This document shows, piece by piece, positions 17,036-25,610 of a stretch of DNA of 64,000 bases. This stretch comes from CAIVAT01 sp049317265 (GTDB lineage Bacteria; Bacteroidota; Bacteroidia; Bacteroidales; FEN-979). Position 1 is the stretch's first letter. Every line of letters begins with the position of its first letter. Under the pieces are notes generated by a model. That model saw only the letters and a program-made list of their open reading frames with translations. It did no database searches and was not told the DNA's origin. The translations under genes were made by a program, and so were the position numbers. The stretch is taken from contig JBMOIP010000004.1 in assembly GCA_049317265.1 (NCBI GenBank), positions 104,179 to 168,178 of the forward strand, written 5' to 3'.

Positions 17036-18700
17036 ATGAGAACAATAACAACCCTGATCCTGCTGTTCACAGTCTCTGCAGCACTCCTTTTCAACAGTTG
17101 CAACCAGCAGCCGGCCGGTAATCAAACGGGGCTCACGGCCCAGGACTCCCTTTTTAAGGGGAAAATTGATGAGTTTGTTTCCGTAAAATTGACGACAGAT
17201 CTCTCAAAACTGAGTGAAAAGGAGAAGCAGATGATCCCGCTGCTGATCGAAGCAGCCAAGATCATGGACGGCCTCTACTGGGAACAGGTGGTGGGCGATA
17301 AACAGAAATTTCTCGACGCTTTGCCAGATAGTCTTATGCGTGTTTTTGCAGGCATCAACTACGGCCCCTGGGAACGCTTGAACGGGAACAAGTCATTTGT
17401 GACGGGCTATGATGAAAAACCTGCGGGAGCTAATCTCTATCCCAAAGACATGACCAGGGAGGAGTTTGAAAAATGGACGGACAAGGGTAAAACAAGTCAA
17501 TATTCCATCATCGGCAGGAATGAGGACCATAGTCTGAAAAACATATGGTACCATGATGCGTTCAGGGAACAGTTGGGCAAGGCATCCGGATTATTGAAGG
17601 ACGCTTCTCTCCTCGCAGAGGATCCGGGGTTAAAGAAATATCTTGAGTTAAGGGCAAAGGCCCTTGTATCTGACGAATATTTTGAGAGTGACATGGCATG
17701 GATGGATATGAAATCCAATACCATTGATATTGTGATTGGTCCGATTGAAAATTACGAGGATGAACTTTTCGGATATAAAACTGCATTTGAATCGGCTGTA
17801 CTTGTGAAAGATAAGGAGTGGAGTTTGAAACTGGCAAAATTTGCCAAATTTCTTCCGGAACTGCAACTACAACTTCCGGTTGATAATAAGTATAAAAAGG
17901 AGAAGCCCGGAACCGACTCTGATCTCAATGCATACGATATTGTTTATGTGGCAGGCCACTCCAATGCGGGAAGCAAAACAATTGCGATCAACCTGCCCAA
18001 TGATGAGAAAGTGCAGCTTGCCAAAGGTTCGCGCAGGCTTCAGCTGAAAAATGCCATGCGGGCTAAATTCGACAATATCCTGCTGCCCATCGCAAATGTT
18101 CTCATTGATTCAGGCCAGCGGCAAAACATAAAATTTGATGCGTTCTTTTCAAATGTCATGTTTCATGAGGTTGCCCACGGACTTGGAATTAAAAACACCA
18201 TCACTGGCAAAGGAACCGTAAGGGAAGCCATGAAAGAGAAGTACTCCTCTTTTGAGGAAGCAAAAGCCGATATCCTGGGGCTTTTCATGACCACCCAGCT
18301 TATAGCTAAAGGAGAGGTTAAAGATATCACTGCCGAAGATTGTTTCACGACTTACATGGCCGGACTTATCCGTTCGGTCCGTTTTGGAGCCGCCAGCGCT
18401 CACGGTAAAGCCAACATGATGTGTTTCAACTTCTTTGCCGATAACGGCGCCTTTGAGCGAAGTGCCAATGGAACCTACAAAGTTAATTTTGGCAAAATCC
18501 GTGATGCGATGAACAAATGGGCAGCGCTGGTCCTCAAATTTGAAGGTGACGGTGATTACGCAGGCGCTTCCACCTACCTGGAGACAAACGGAAAAATCAG
18601 GCCAGATCTGCAGACCGACCTGGAGCGGATAAAAACCGCCAACATCCCTCTCGACATCATTTATGAGCAGGGAACTGCAACGCTGGGGCTGGCAAAGTAA
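17036..18700 (+). CDS. M49-like zinc metallopeptidase, lipoprotein
   Basis: 554 residues. The N-terminus is a lipoprotein signal (LILLFTVSAALLFNSC; Cys at the lipobox), so the enzyme is probably anchored in a membrane facing the periplasm. The zinc site is H377-EVA-H381 (FHEVAHGLG), followed about 30 residues later by EEAKAD (407-412), which would supply the third ligand. This spacing and the flanking sequence fit the bacterial dipeptidyl-peptidase III-like (M49) family; the classical M49 motif has one more residue between the histidines, so the exact activity is uncertain. A weak box TAATTTCG precedes the ATG. Monocistronic. Confidence 0.75.
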   Translation: MRTITTLILLFTVSAALLFNSCNQQPAGNQTGLTAQDSLFKGKIDEFVSVKLTTDLSKLSEKEKQMIPLLIEAAKIMDGLYWEQVVGDKQKFLDALPDSLMRVFAGINYGPWERLNGNKSFVTGYDEKPAGANLYPKDMTREEFEKWTDKGKTSQYSIIGRNEDHSLKNIWYHDAFREQLGKASGLLKDASLLAEDPGLKKYLELRAKALVSDEYFESDMAWMDMKSNTIDIVIGPIENYEDELFGYKTAFESAVLVKDKEWSLKLAKFAKFLPELQLQLPVDNKYKKEKPGTDSDLNAYDIVYVAGHSNAGSKTIAINLPNDEKVQLAKGSRRLQLKNAMRAKFDNILLPIANVLIDSGQRQNIKFDAFFSNVMFHEVAHGLGIKNTITGKGTVREAMKEKYSSFEEAKADILGLFMTTQLIAKGEVKDITAEDCFTTYMAGLIRSVRFGAASAHGKANMMCFNFFADNGAFERSANGTYKVNFGKIRDAMNKWAALVLKFEGDGDYAGASTYLETNGKIRPDLQTDLERIKTANIPLDIIYEQGTATLGLAK

Positions 18701-18809
18701 TAGTTGACTTCTCCTTTAAACTGCAGAATATCAGCATATTTGCAAATTAGAAAACAGGAGAATTCAGTATTTCTTTTATTTTTCATGTTAATTGTACGAT
18801 ATCTTGTTG

Positions 18810-18817
18810 TACCTTTG
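18810..18817 (+). promoter_or_regulatory. -7 promoter element TACCTTTG of the DEAD-box helicase
   Basis: Perfect TAnnTTTG match 155 bases upstream of the helicase ATG, with a TTG at 18792-18794. It implies a 5' leader of roughly 150 bases, the longest in this window. Confidence 0.55.
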
Positions 18818-18904
18818 CAGCCACATTTGAAAGATTGTATCTCAATCTGTACGTAATCCTCCCACTTTTACAATTCAGCCTACCATACATTTTTTTAATG
18901 CACC

Positions 18905-18940
18905 CCCTGACAGGACTGTTATGCAGTTTTGCATTCAGGG
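18905..18940 (+). promoter_or_regulatory. Hairpin in the helicase 5' leader
   Basis: CCCTGA (18905-18910) pairs with TCAGGG (18935-18940) and the inner ATGCA (18921-18925) with TGCAT (18930-18934) around a 4-base loop, leaving a 10-base bulge on the left side. The stem lies 32 bases before the ATG, within the predicted leader. It may be a control element for the helicase itself; this is inference. Confidence 0.35.
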
Positions 18941-18972
18941 AATAACAATTTATATACATTAATAAAATTTAA

Positions 18973-20109
18973 ATGAATTTTGAAAATTTGAATCTTATCC
19001 AGCCGTTGTTAAATGCTGTGAATAAGAAAGGGTACCTGAACCCAACACCTATCCAGGAAAAAGCGATCCCGGTGATTTTGCAGGGAAAAGATATTTTTGG
19101 CTGTGCACAAACCGGTACCGGTAAAACGGCTGCCTTCGCACTTCCGATGCTCCAATTGCTTGAAACCGAAAAAGACCGCAACCAGCGGAGGGCTGTCAGG
19201 GCGTTGATCCTTGCACCCACACGAGAACTGGTCGCCCAGATCAGTGCAGAGATCACAGAATACAGCATGGGGCTGGATATCCGTCTCGTTACCATCTATG
19301 GCGGCATTTCTCAAAAAGCACAAACCCAATCACTTCAGAAAGGTGTGGATATCATCGTTGCAGCGCCAGGTCGTTTACTTGACTTAATGAACCAGGGTTT
19401 TGTCCATCTTGACAAGGTAGAATACCTCGTGCTGGATGAAGCCGACCGTATGCTCGATATGGGTTTTATCAATGATATCAGGAAAATCACTGCTAAATTG
19501 CCGGCAAAAAGGCAGACGCTGCTTTTCTCGGCAACCGCCCCTGATGAGATCCGGAAACTGGCGGCATCACTGCTTCACAACCCGGTTCAGTTAAACCTGT
19601 CGCCCGACACCATGCCACCGATCCTTGTTACTCAATCGGTCTATCATGTAAAAAAGGAGAATAAGAAGTTGCTGCTGACGCATGTACTTCAAAATGATTT
19701 AGTGAAAAATGTGCTGATCTTCACGAGAACCAAACATGGCGCTGATAAGGTTGTCAAAGACTTGCTGCGTAACGGGATAAAGGCGCAAGCCATCCATGGT
19801 AACAAGTCGCAAAGCGCCAGGGATAAAGCCCTTAAAGATTTCAAAAGCCGGAGTATCCGGGTTTTGGTGGCAACTGATGTTGCTTCCAGGGGGATCGACG
19901 TTGACAAGCTCAGTCATGTGATCAACTATGAGATCCCTGAACAGGCGGAGACCTACGTTCACCGGATCGGAAGAACCGGACGGGCTGGCGAAGCCGGTGC
20001 GGCTCTGTCATTTTGTTCTGCAGATGAAAAACCGTACCTGAAGAATATCCATAAACTGATCCACAAGAACATAGATGTGGTCACATCGCATCCTTTTGCC
20101 ATCAACTAA
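18973..20109 (+). CDS. rhlE: DEAD-box RNA helicase, RhlE type
   Basis: 378 residues with all core motifs: Q motif NPTPIQEKAIP, motif I AQTGTGKT (45-52), Ia PTRELVAQ, motif II DEAD (VLDEADRMLDMGF), motif III SAT (LFSATAP), motif IV-V (VLIFTRTKHGADKV, VATDVASRGIDV) and motif VI HRIGRTGRAG. It unwinds RNA duplexes in ribosome assembly or mRNA turnover. It stops right after the helicase core and lacks the basic C-terminal tail found on most RhlE/DeaD proteins. Monocistronic with a long structured leader; it converges on dnaE with a hairpin between. Confidence 0.93.
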   Translation: MNFENLNLIQPLLNAVNKKGYLNPTPIQEKAIPVILQGKDIFGCAQTGTGKTAAFALPMLQLLETEKDRNQRRAVRALILAPTRELVAQISAEITEYSMGLDIRLVTIYGGISQKAQTQSLQKGVDIIVAAPGRLLDLMNQGFVHLDKVEYLVLDEADRMLDMGFINDIRKITAKLPAKRQTLLFSATAPDEIRKLAASLLHNPVQLNLSPDTMPPILVTQSVYHVKKENKKLLLTHVLQNDLVKNVLIFTRTKHGADKVVKDLLRNGIKAQAIHGNKSQSARDKALKDFKSRSIRVLVATDVASRGIDVDKLSHVINYEIPEQAETYVHRIGRTGRAGEAGAALSFCSADEKPYLKNIHKLIHKNIDVVTSHPFAIN

Positions 20110-20113
20110 CCAT

Positions 20114-20146
20114 AAACCTTCCGGGTTGTAAAAACCTGGAAGGTTT
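20114..20146. terminator. Hairpin between convergent rhlE and dnaE
   Basis: AAACCTTCC pairs with GGAAGGTTT over 9 bp, and the stem continues after a mismatch with GGTT/AACC. It sits 5 bases after the rhlE stop and touches the dnaE stop codon. There is no T-run, so it may be a factor-independent terminator only in part, or an mRNA 3'-end stabiliser. Confidence 0.5.
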
Positions 20147-23100
20147 AACCCCTCGGATCACCCTTCAGGGGCATCTTTGCCATCTTTTCCACATTCATGC
20201 TGGGAAATCCGAACTCCTCCACGATCTTCCCTTTGACAAGGTAAACACCATCCCCGCGGAAGGGATATGCCGTGACTGTTTTCGGGAAGTGAACCGTATC
20301 GAAAAAACGACCGTTAACATCGATGAAAGTGCCAAAGTGCATCCACTCCCGCCTGATCGTTCGTACATATTTAATGGTAACCAGCAATCCCAGCATTCGG
20401 ATGGTCTTCCCCACATGGGCGGTCATTTCGTGCGCAAGGATATCTCCCCGGAACTTTGTTTCCAGGAGGTCAAAATAGCTATGGGTAACCGGAAAGCCAA
20501 GCAACTCGATCTCGTCGTACACGTCGGCAATGATATTATTTTCAAGGACCGGAAGTTCAAACTTCCTGACAGTTACCGGGAACAGCAATGAATTTCCGGT
20601 TGGACGATTGACGATTGACGATTGAAATTCCGATTGACAGGTGTCGGTCTCCATATTTCGGATTTCAGATTTCGGATTTCGGATTTCAGATTTCGGATTT
20701 CGGATTTCAGATTTCACATTTCGGACCTGGTTAAGAGGCTCACCTTTTCCCAGCAGCATATGCGCTTCCCACAGCAACGACGCTTTCGGTTTCCCTGTGA
20801 AACGGAATGCCCCGACGCGTATAAGGATTATCAGTTGGTCGAGCGTAACCGGAACCCGCCGGATAAAATCCTCCAGGCTTTCATAAGGCCTCCCTGTTTT
20901 CTCCTCCCGGATCGCATTACTAACAGATGCCTCCAGGCCGGCAACGTGGATGAATCCCAGGAAAATATCATTTCCCTTTATGGAGGTCTTGTATTCGCTG
21001 TTGTTCACGCAGGGCACGTGCAGGTTTGCCCCCGAAATTTTAGCCTCGTTGAAGTAAACCCAGGAGGAGTAGAAGCCTCCGAAGTTGTTGATCACCCCGG
21101 TGATGAACTCCAGCGGATAATGCGCTTTAAGGTAGAGACTCTGGTAGCTCTCCACGGCATAGGAGGCTGAATGGGCCTTTGAAAAAGAGTAGCCGGCAAA
21201 GGATTCGATCTGCCTCCACACCTCTTTGGTCACCTCTTCGGGATAACCCGCGGTTTTGCAATTTTCAAAAAACTTGTCGATGATGCGCTGCAACTCCTTT
21301 TTCGACCTGTACTTTCCGCTCATTGCCCGCCTGATGACATCGGCGTCGGCCAGGTCGAGGCCGGCAAAATGGTGGCAGATCTTCAACACATCCTCCTGGT
21401 AAACCATCACGCCGAAGGTCTCTTTTAGCTGGGCCTCCATCACCGGATGCAGGTATTTAAATTTTCCGGGGTTATGGAAGCGGAAAATATACTCCTTCAT
21501 CATCCCCGAGCGTGCCACGCCGGGGCGGATGATTGAACTGGCAGCCACAAGCGTTCGGTAGTTATCGCAGTGAAGTTTTTTCAGCAAGCCGCGCATGGCA
21601 GGACTTTCAACATAGAAGCATCCGATCGTACGGGCATTGCGCAGTTGCTCTTTCACCTTCTCATCCTCTTTGAAAAGGCTAACCTGGTGAACATCCACGC
21701 TGATACCCCTGTTTTTTTTCACGAGTTCGGCGGCCTCATAAATGTGGCCTATGCCACGCTGGCTAAGGATATCGAGCTTTTCGAAGCCGATATCCTCTGC
21801 TACATACATATCGAACTGTGTGGTGGGAAACCCTTTGGGCGGCAGGTCGAGGGCAGTGTAACAGGTAATGGGCTCTTCCGAGATCAGCACCCCGCCTGCA
21901 TGGATGCTTCGAAGGTTTGGAAAATCGGCCATCATCTCGCCGAGTTCATTGATCTTCCTGACAATGTGATTATTATGAATTGACTCCTCCGGATTCTTCA
22001 GAAAAGCATCGATCTCCCCTTTCGGCAGGCCATGGACCTTACCAAGTTCACGGTAGATGGACTTATCGCGGAAAGTCGACATGGCTCCGAGCAGGGCTGT
22101 ATGCTCATGGCCATACCTTTTAAATATATAGTCGAGCACCTCATCACGCTCTTTCCAGGAGTAGTCGATGTCGAAATCGGGCGGGGAAGTGCGTTTGGGG
22201 TTGATAAACCGTTCGAAATAGAGATCCAGTTCGATGGGATCAACATCGGTGATGCGCATGCAATACGCCACAATGCTGTTGGCTCCGCTCCCCCTTCCCA
22301 CATGATAAAAGCCCCTCGACATAGAGTACCGGATGATATCCCACGTTATGAGGAAATAGGCAGAAAATCCCATTTTCCCGATGATCTCCAGTTCATGTTT
22401 CACCCTCCGTTTCGCTTCCGGATGCTTGCTGCCATAGCGGTATTGCAGCCCGTCGAGCGCCAGTTTCTCCAGAAAAACCAGGTCGTCGTAGCGGTCGCCG
22501 GTAAAGGTGCTCTTATTTTTGCAGGCTTTGAAATCGAAATCGATGGAGCACCTTTCAATCAATTTTTCCGTATTGCGGATGATCTCCGGGAAATCACGGC
22601 ACAACCCGAACAGGTCATCAACCGGTAGCATCACCTCATCAGAAGCGGCAACCTGGCAGGGCTCAAGCCGGGTTAACAATACGTTGTGATCAACTGCCCT
22701 GAAATTGCGGTGCAATTCGTACTCTTTGCCATTCGTGAAGGTAACCGGCGCCATGAGCACCATCCGGGGAATTAGGTTGCGGTGGCGGGAGAGCATCAGG
22801 GGGCTGAGATCGGCAGGACGAATGCCGATATAAGAGTGGGGGTTGAAGTTAAGTGAGGCCGCCTCTGTCAAATCATTCGAATATCGATATTCTTTGCCGG
22901 ATATCCGATATTCAGGGCCGCGTGAACAGGAACGAAGAAAGAGGGAAAAGGGGTAGATGACAAAGACATTGTTGAACTCCGGGGCCTTATCCGGCAAAGG
23001 AAGGTTGTTCAGATTATGGTGGCTGAGAAACTCATTCAACTCACGAAAACCTTCGTTATTTACCGCCAGACCCGTGTAAAGCAACTGATCTTCCAGGCGG

Positions 23101-23291
23101 AATTCGATCCCGGCAATTGGTTTAATCCCCTTTTCCCTGCATACAGCCACGAACTCCATCATCCCGGTGGAGTTGTTAATATCGGTGAGCGCCATGGCAG
23201 AAACGTGGTTTCTTACCGCCCCTTCAACAAGGTTTTCGACGGAGATTGTACCGTAACGGAGAGAGTAGTATGAGTGGCAGTTAAGGTACAT
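20145..23291 (-). CDS. dnaE2: Error-prone-type DNA polymerase III alpha subunit (DnaE2/ImuC-like)
   Basis: 1048 residues, shorter than a replicative DnaE. N-terminal PHP domain (NCHSYYSLRYG, MALTDINNSTG, IKPIAGIEF), polymerase core with the catalytic aspartates in PPDFDIDYSW and the finger region YQEDVLKICHHFAGLDLADADVIRRAMSGK. Near residues 856-895 it contains an insertion encoded by heptamer repeats (KSEIRNP three times), absent from the general family pattern. The gene shares a 30-bp upstream box with dinB and its divergent LexA-like regulator, which supports a role in damage-tolerant synthesis rather than replication. Whether it works with an ImuB-like partner is unknown; only DinB is present here. 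Confidence 0.88.
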   Translation of the reverse strand: MYLNCHSYYSLRYGTISVENLVEGAVRNHVSAMALTDINNSTGMMEFVAVCREKGIKPIAGIEFRLEDQLLYTGLAVNNEGFRELNEFLSHHNLNNLPLPDKAPEFNNVFVIYPFSLFLRSCSRGPEYRISGKEYRYSNDLTEAASLNFNPHSYIGIRPADLSPLMLSRHRNLIPRMVLMAPVTFTNGKEYELHRNFRAVDHNVLLTRLEPCQVAASDEVMLPVDDLFGLCRDFPEIIRNTEKLIERCSIDFDFKACKNKSTFTGDRYDDLVFLEKLALDGLQYRYGSKHPEAKRRVKHELEIIGKMGFSAYFLITWDIIRYSMSRGFYHVGRGSGANSIVAYCMRITDVDPIELDLYFERFINPKRTSPPDFDIDYSWKERDEVLDYIFKRYGHEHTALLGAMSTFRDKSIYRELGKVHGLPKGEIDAFLKNPEESIHNNHIVRKINELGEMMADFPNLRSIHAGGVLISEEPITCYTALDLPPKGFPTTQFDMYVAEDIGFEKLDILSQRGIGHIYEAAELVKKNRGISVDVHQVSLFKEDEKVKEQLRNARTIGCFYVESPAMRGLLKKLHCDNYRTLVAASSIIRPGVARSGMMKEYIFRFHNPGKFKYLHPVMEAQLKETFGVMVYQEDVLKICHHFAGLDLADADVIRRAMSGKYRSKKELQRIIDKFFENCKTAGYPEEVTKEVWRQIESFAGYSFSKAHSASYAVESYQSLYLKAHYPLEFITGVINNFGGFYSSWVYFNEAKISGANLHVPCVNNSEYKTSIKGNDIFLGFIHVAGLEASVSNAIREEKTGRPYESLEDFIRRVPVTLDQLIILIRVGAFRFTGKPKASLLWEAHMLLGKGEPLNQVRNVKSEIRNPKSEIRNPKSEIRNMETDTCQSEFQSSIVNRPTGNSLLFPVTVRKFELPVLENNIIADVYDEIELLGFPVTHSYFDLLETKFRGDILAHEMTAHVGKTIRMLGLLVTIKYVRTIRREWMHFGTFIDVNGRFFDTVHFPKTVTAYPFRGDGVYLVKGKIVEEFGFPSMNVEKMAKMPLKGDPRG
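20606..20638. repeat. Heptamer GATTGAC tandem repeat inside dnaE
   Basis: Three adjacent units (GATTGAC, GATTGAC, GATTGAA), then a 5-base gap and a further GATTGAC. It lies next to the ATTTCGG array and is translated as part of dnaE. Confidence 0.8.
20655..20724. repeat. Heptamer ATTTCGG tandem repeat, ten units, inside dnaE
   Basis: Ten consecutive 7-base units, six ATTTCGG, three ATTTCAG and one ATTTCAC. Because 3 x 7 = 21, the protein shows a 7-residue repeat KSEIRNP. The array length (70 bases) and the neighbouring bases keep the dnaE frame open. Confidence 0.95.
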
Positions 23292-23314
23292 GGGGAAAAC
23301 AAAATGATCATTTT

Positions 23315-23344
23315 TTAATCAATATCATGACCACAATTTAATCA
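23315..23344. promoter_or_regulatory. Candidate damage-response operator upstream of dnaE
   Basis: A 30-bp element with two TAATCA direct repeats 23 bp apart and a central GAC. It matches 23 of 30 positions of the element at 27987-28016 in the spacer between dinB and the LexA-like regulator. It lies 24 to 53 bases upstream of dnaE, in the same orientation relative to dnaE as the other copy is to dinB. The palindrome AATGATCATT (23303-23312) lies between it and the gene. Confidence 0.5.
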
Positions 23345-23388
23345 AATAAAAAAATAAACGAAAAGAAAAACGAAAAAAAATAAAATAC

Positions 23389-23396
23389 TACCTTTG
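23389..23396 (+). promoter_or_regulatory. -7 promoter element TACCTTTG of the flavodoxin-fold oxidoreductase
   Basis: Perfect TAnnTTTG match 47 bases before the ATG, in an A-rich stretch. A perfect 6-bp hairpin CCTGCT-tc-AGCAGG (23403-23416) follows in the leader. Confidence 0.6.
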
Positions 23397-23443
23397 TTTG
23401 CACCTGCTTCAGCAGGAAAAAACATATACCCCCCCCACAAACA

Positions 23444-24064
23444 ATGACTGACACTCCATCTCAAAATAACATACTTATCCTGTTCGCCCATCCGAAATTT
23501 GAAGAATCCATCCATAACAAATTGCTGGTGAGCCGGATTCCTGAAAGCCCTCATATCACTTTCCACAACCTCTGTGAACGATATCCTGATTTCCAAATTG
23601 ATGTAGATTTCGAGAAGGACCTCCTTACCAGGAACCAGGTCATTATATGGCAGCATCCACTTTACTGGTACAGCGCTCCACCGCTTCTGAAACAATGGCT
23701 CGACATGGTATTGGAACTGGGTTGGGCCTATGGCCCCGGGGGGACAAGCCTCCAGGGTAAAATTGTTTTCAATGCCATCACCACCGGAGGGCCACGCACG
23801 TCATACAGCAAAGATGGATACAATAATTTCACCATCAAAGAGTTACTGGCCCCATTTCATCAAACTGCCAACCTTTGCAAAATGATTTATCTGCCTCCGT
23901 TCGCACTCCACGGCACTCGCCGTGCGACCAGGGACGAACTTCTCCCTGCAGCAGAAACATACCGGCTGCTGTTAACAACAATTGCTGCGGGAGAGATTCC
24001 TTTAAGCGACATGCAATCCTATGATTACCTGAATGACTGGATGGAGGAACAAAGAAACAAATGA
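23444..24064 (+). CDS. Flavodoxin-like NAD(P)H quinone oxidoreductase (KefF/KefG-like)
   Basis: 206 residues of the Flavodoxin_2 family: N-terminal strand and loop ILILFAHPKFEESIHN binding FMN phosphate, the WQHPLYWYSAPPLLKQWLDMVLELGWAYGPGG segment that contacts the isoalloxazine ring, and FNAITTGGPRTSY. Such enzymes reduce quinones with two electrons and in enterobacteria act as ancillary subunits of glutathione-gated K+ efflux channels. No Kef channel gene is adjacent, so a stand-alone quinone reductase is the safer call. Own promoter; followed by a separately promoted glycosyltransferase. Confidence 0.88.
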   Translation: MTDTPSQNNILILFAHPKFEESIHNKLLVSRIPESPHITFHNLCERYPDFQIDVDFEKDLLTRNQVIIWQHPLYWYSAPPLLKQWLDMVLELGWAYGPGGTSLQGKIVFNAITTGGPRTSYSKDGYNNFTIKELLAPFHQTANLCKMIYLPPFALHGTRRATRDELLPAAETYRLLLTTIAAGEIPLSDMQSYDYLNDWMEEQRNK

Positions 24065-24084
24065 CCTTAGGTGCAGGGAAAAAC

Positions 24085-24092
24085 TATATTTG
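24085..24092 (+). promoter_or_regulatory. -7 promoter element TATATTTG of the glycosyltransferase pair
   Basis: TATATTTG fits TAnnTTTG and lies 42 bases before the GTG start at 24135. Confidence 0.5.
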
Positions 24093-24134
24093 CATAATCA
24101 TCACTTTCACGGTCACATTTAATTTACCATATCA

Positions 24135-25601
24135 GTGTTTAATAAAAATGATAATTCCCTGAAATGGATATACATTACAGGAGCAATTGTTTTTCTACTC
24201 ACTGCATGGTTTTCTGTTGGATATAACCATTTTGACGAACATTTCCAGGTTATTGAATTTGCCGGATTAAAGCTCGGGTTGACGGCGAAAATCAACCTTC
24301 CCTGGGAATATGCCTGTAAAATGCGCCCGGCCCTGCAACCACTTTTTGTCTGTTCCCTCTATAAAATCGCCTCATTTGCCGGAATCACCAATCCATTTAT
24401 TGTTGCATTCTTCGTCAGGCTCTTCTCCGCATTGCTGACATTTTTCAGCATTCACATGGTAATCAGGTTATATGCGCCAGAAATTACCCATAAAAAATTG
24501 TTTTTCACCTTCCTGCTGCTCTCTTTCTTCCTCTGGTTTGTTCCCTACAACAGTGTCCGGTTTTCATCAGAGACGGTTGCCGGCCGGATTTTCCTGATTG
24601 GCCTGGCCTGGTTCCTGCTCAGAAAGCAATTAAAGATGGTGGATTATTTTATAGCAGGTGTCATCCTAGGGTTCGCTTTCATTACACGATACCAGGTGGC
24701 ATTCATGATCCTGGGGTTTGCAGCCTGGCTGATCATTGTGAAGAAATCAGGCGTTAAGAATTTCCTGGCCTTCGGTGGCGGGGTAATTTTTGCGACTTGC
24801 ATCGGCGTAGTGATCGACCGCTGGTATTATGATGAGTGGGTGCTCACCTCCTGGAACTATTTTGTTCAGAATATCCTGCTCGATAAGGCGGCAGGGTTTG
24901 GTGTCAGTCCGTGGTGGTATTATATAGAGCAGACTGTTATCAATGCCTTTCCGCCGCTAAGCCTGATCTATATTCTTGCTATTTTCCTCTATTTCATCTA
25001 CTTTCCGAAAGACATCATTACCTGGACCCTCGTTCCTTTTCTGGCCATCCATTTCCTGATCCCGCACAAAGAGATCAGGTTCCTCTTCCCGATCATAGGA
25101 TTTCTTCCGGTGATGATGGTCAAAACAGCCATGTTCATGCTGGAGAAAAGAGGATACAATCTCCTGGAGAAGCGTGCAGTGAAGATTGCCGGACGCGTGT
25201 TCTGGTACCTGAACACCATCATGCTCGTCATGTTGATTTTCAGGCCGGCAGACGATCAAATCGCACTCTATAAAAAGCTGTGGGACACATACCAAACTCC
25301 CGTAAAACTCTATTTCACCGGCGACAACCCATATCACCGGGCAAAGGTTGACATTCAGTTTTACAAACGCAGCAACCTGGTATTCGTAAAAACAGATTCG
25401 TTGCAACATATTTTTCCATCAGCCGGCACGATCAGTCTATTTGTCACCGATAAACCAGTCAGTCTGTCCGAAGCTCCCCAAAAAGCGGAACTGGTCTACT
25501 CCTCGTTTCCACAGTGGGTCAGCCATTTCAATTTTAATCATTGGATGGAACGGACAAGTTTCTGGTATGTTTATGAATTAAAAAACGAACCAGGGCGATA
25601 A
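24135..25601 (+). CDS. GT22 (Alg9/PIG-B-like) membrane mannosyltransferase
   Basis: 488 residues, many membrane helices. Hallmarks of the GT-C family 22 are visible: the acidic pair in the first loop, HFDEHFQVIEFA, and the conserved LIPHKEIRFLFPI (HKExRF) near residue 310. Enzymes of this fold transfer a hexose from a polyprenyl-phosphate carrier to a glycan on the outer face of the membrane. Bacterial substrates of the family are mostly unknown. The start is GTG; no in-frame ATG exists before MRPALQP. It is followed after 9 bases by a GT87 family protein, so the two probably act in the same envelope-glycan pathway. Confidence 0.85.
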   Translation: MFNKNDNSLKWIYITGAIVFLLTAWFSVGYNHFDEHFQVIEFAGLKLGLTAKINLPWEYACKMRPALQPLFVCSLYKIASFAGITNPFIVAFFVRLFSALLTFFSIHMVIRLYAPEITHKKLFFTFLLLSFFLWFVPYNSVRFSSETVAGRIFLIGLAWFLLRKQLKMVDYFIAGVILGFAFITRYQVAFMILGFAAWLIIVKKSGVKNFLAFGGGVIFATCIGVVIDRWYYDEWVLTSWNYFVQNILLDKAAGFGVSPWWYYIEQTVINAFPPLSLIYILAIFLYFIYFPKDIITWTLVPFLAIHFLIPHKEIRFLFPIIGFLPVMMVKTAMFMLEKRGYNLLEKRAVKIAGRVFWYLNTIMLVMLIFRPADDQIALYKKLWDTYQTPVKLYFTGDNPYHRAKVDIQFYKRSNLVFVKTDSLQHIFPSAGTISLFVTDKPVSLSEAPQKAELVYSSFPQWVSHFNFNHWMERTSFWYVYELKNEPGR

Positions 25602-25610
25602 TTAATTCTT

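Noticed and set aside
20606..20724. Possible CRISPR array because of many short repeats
   Set aside because: Units are 7 bases in direct tandem without spacers and lie inside an open dnaE frame.
23444..24064. Part of a glutathione-gated K+ efflux (Kef) system
   Set aside because: No Kef channel gene adjoins; only the general quinone-reductase fold is supported.
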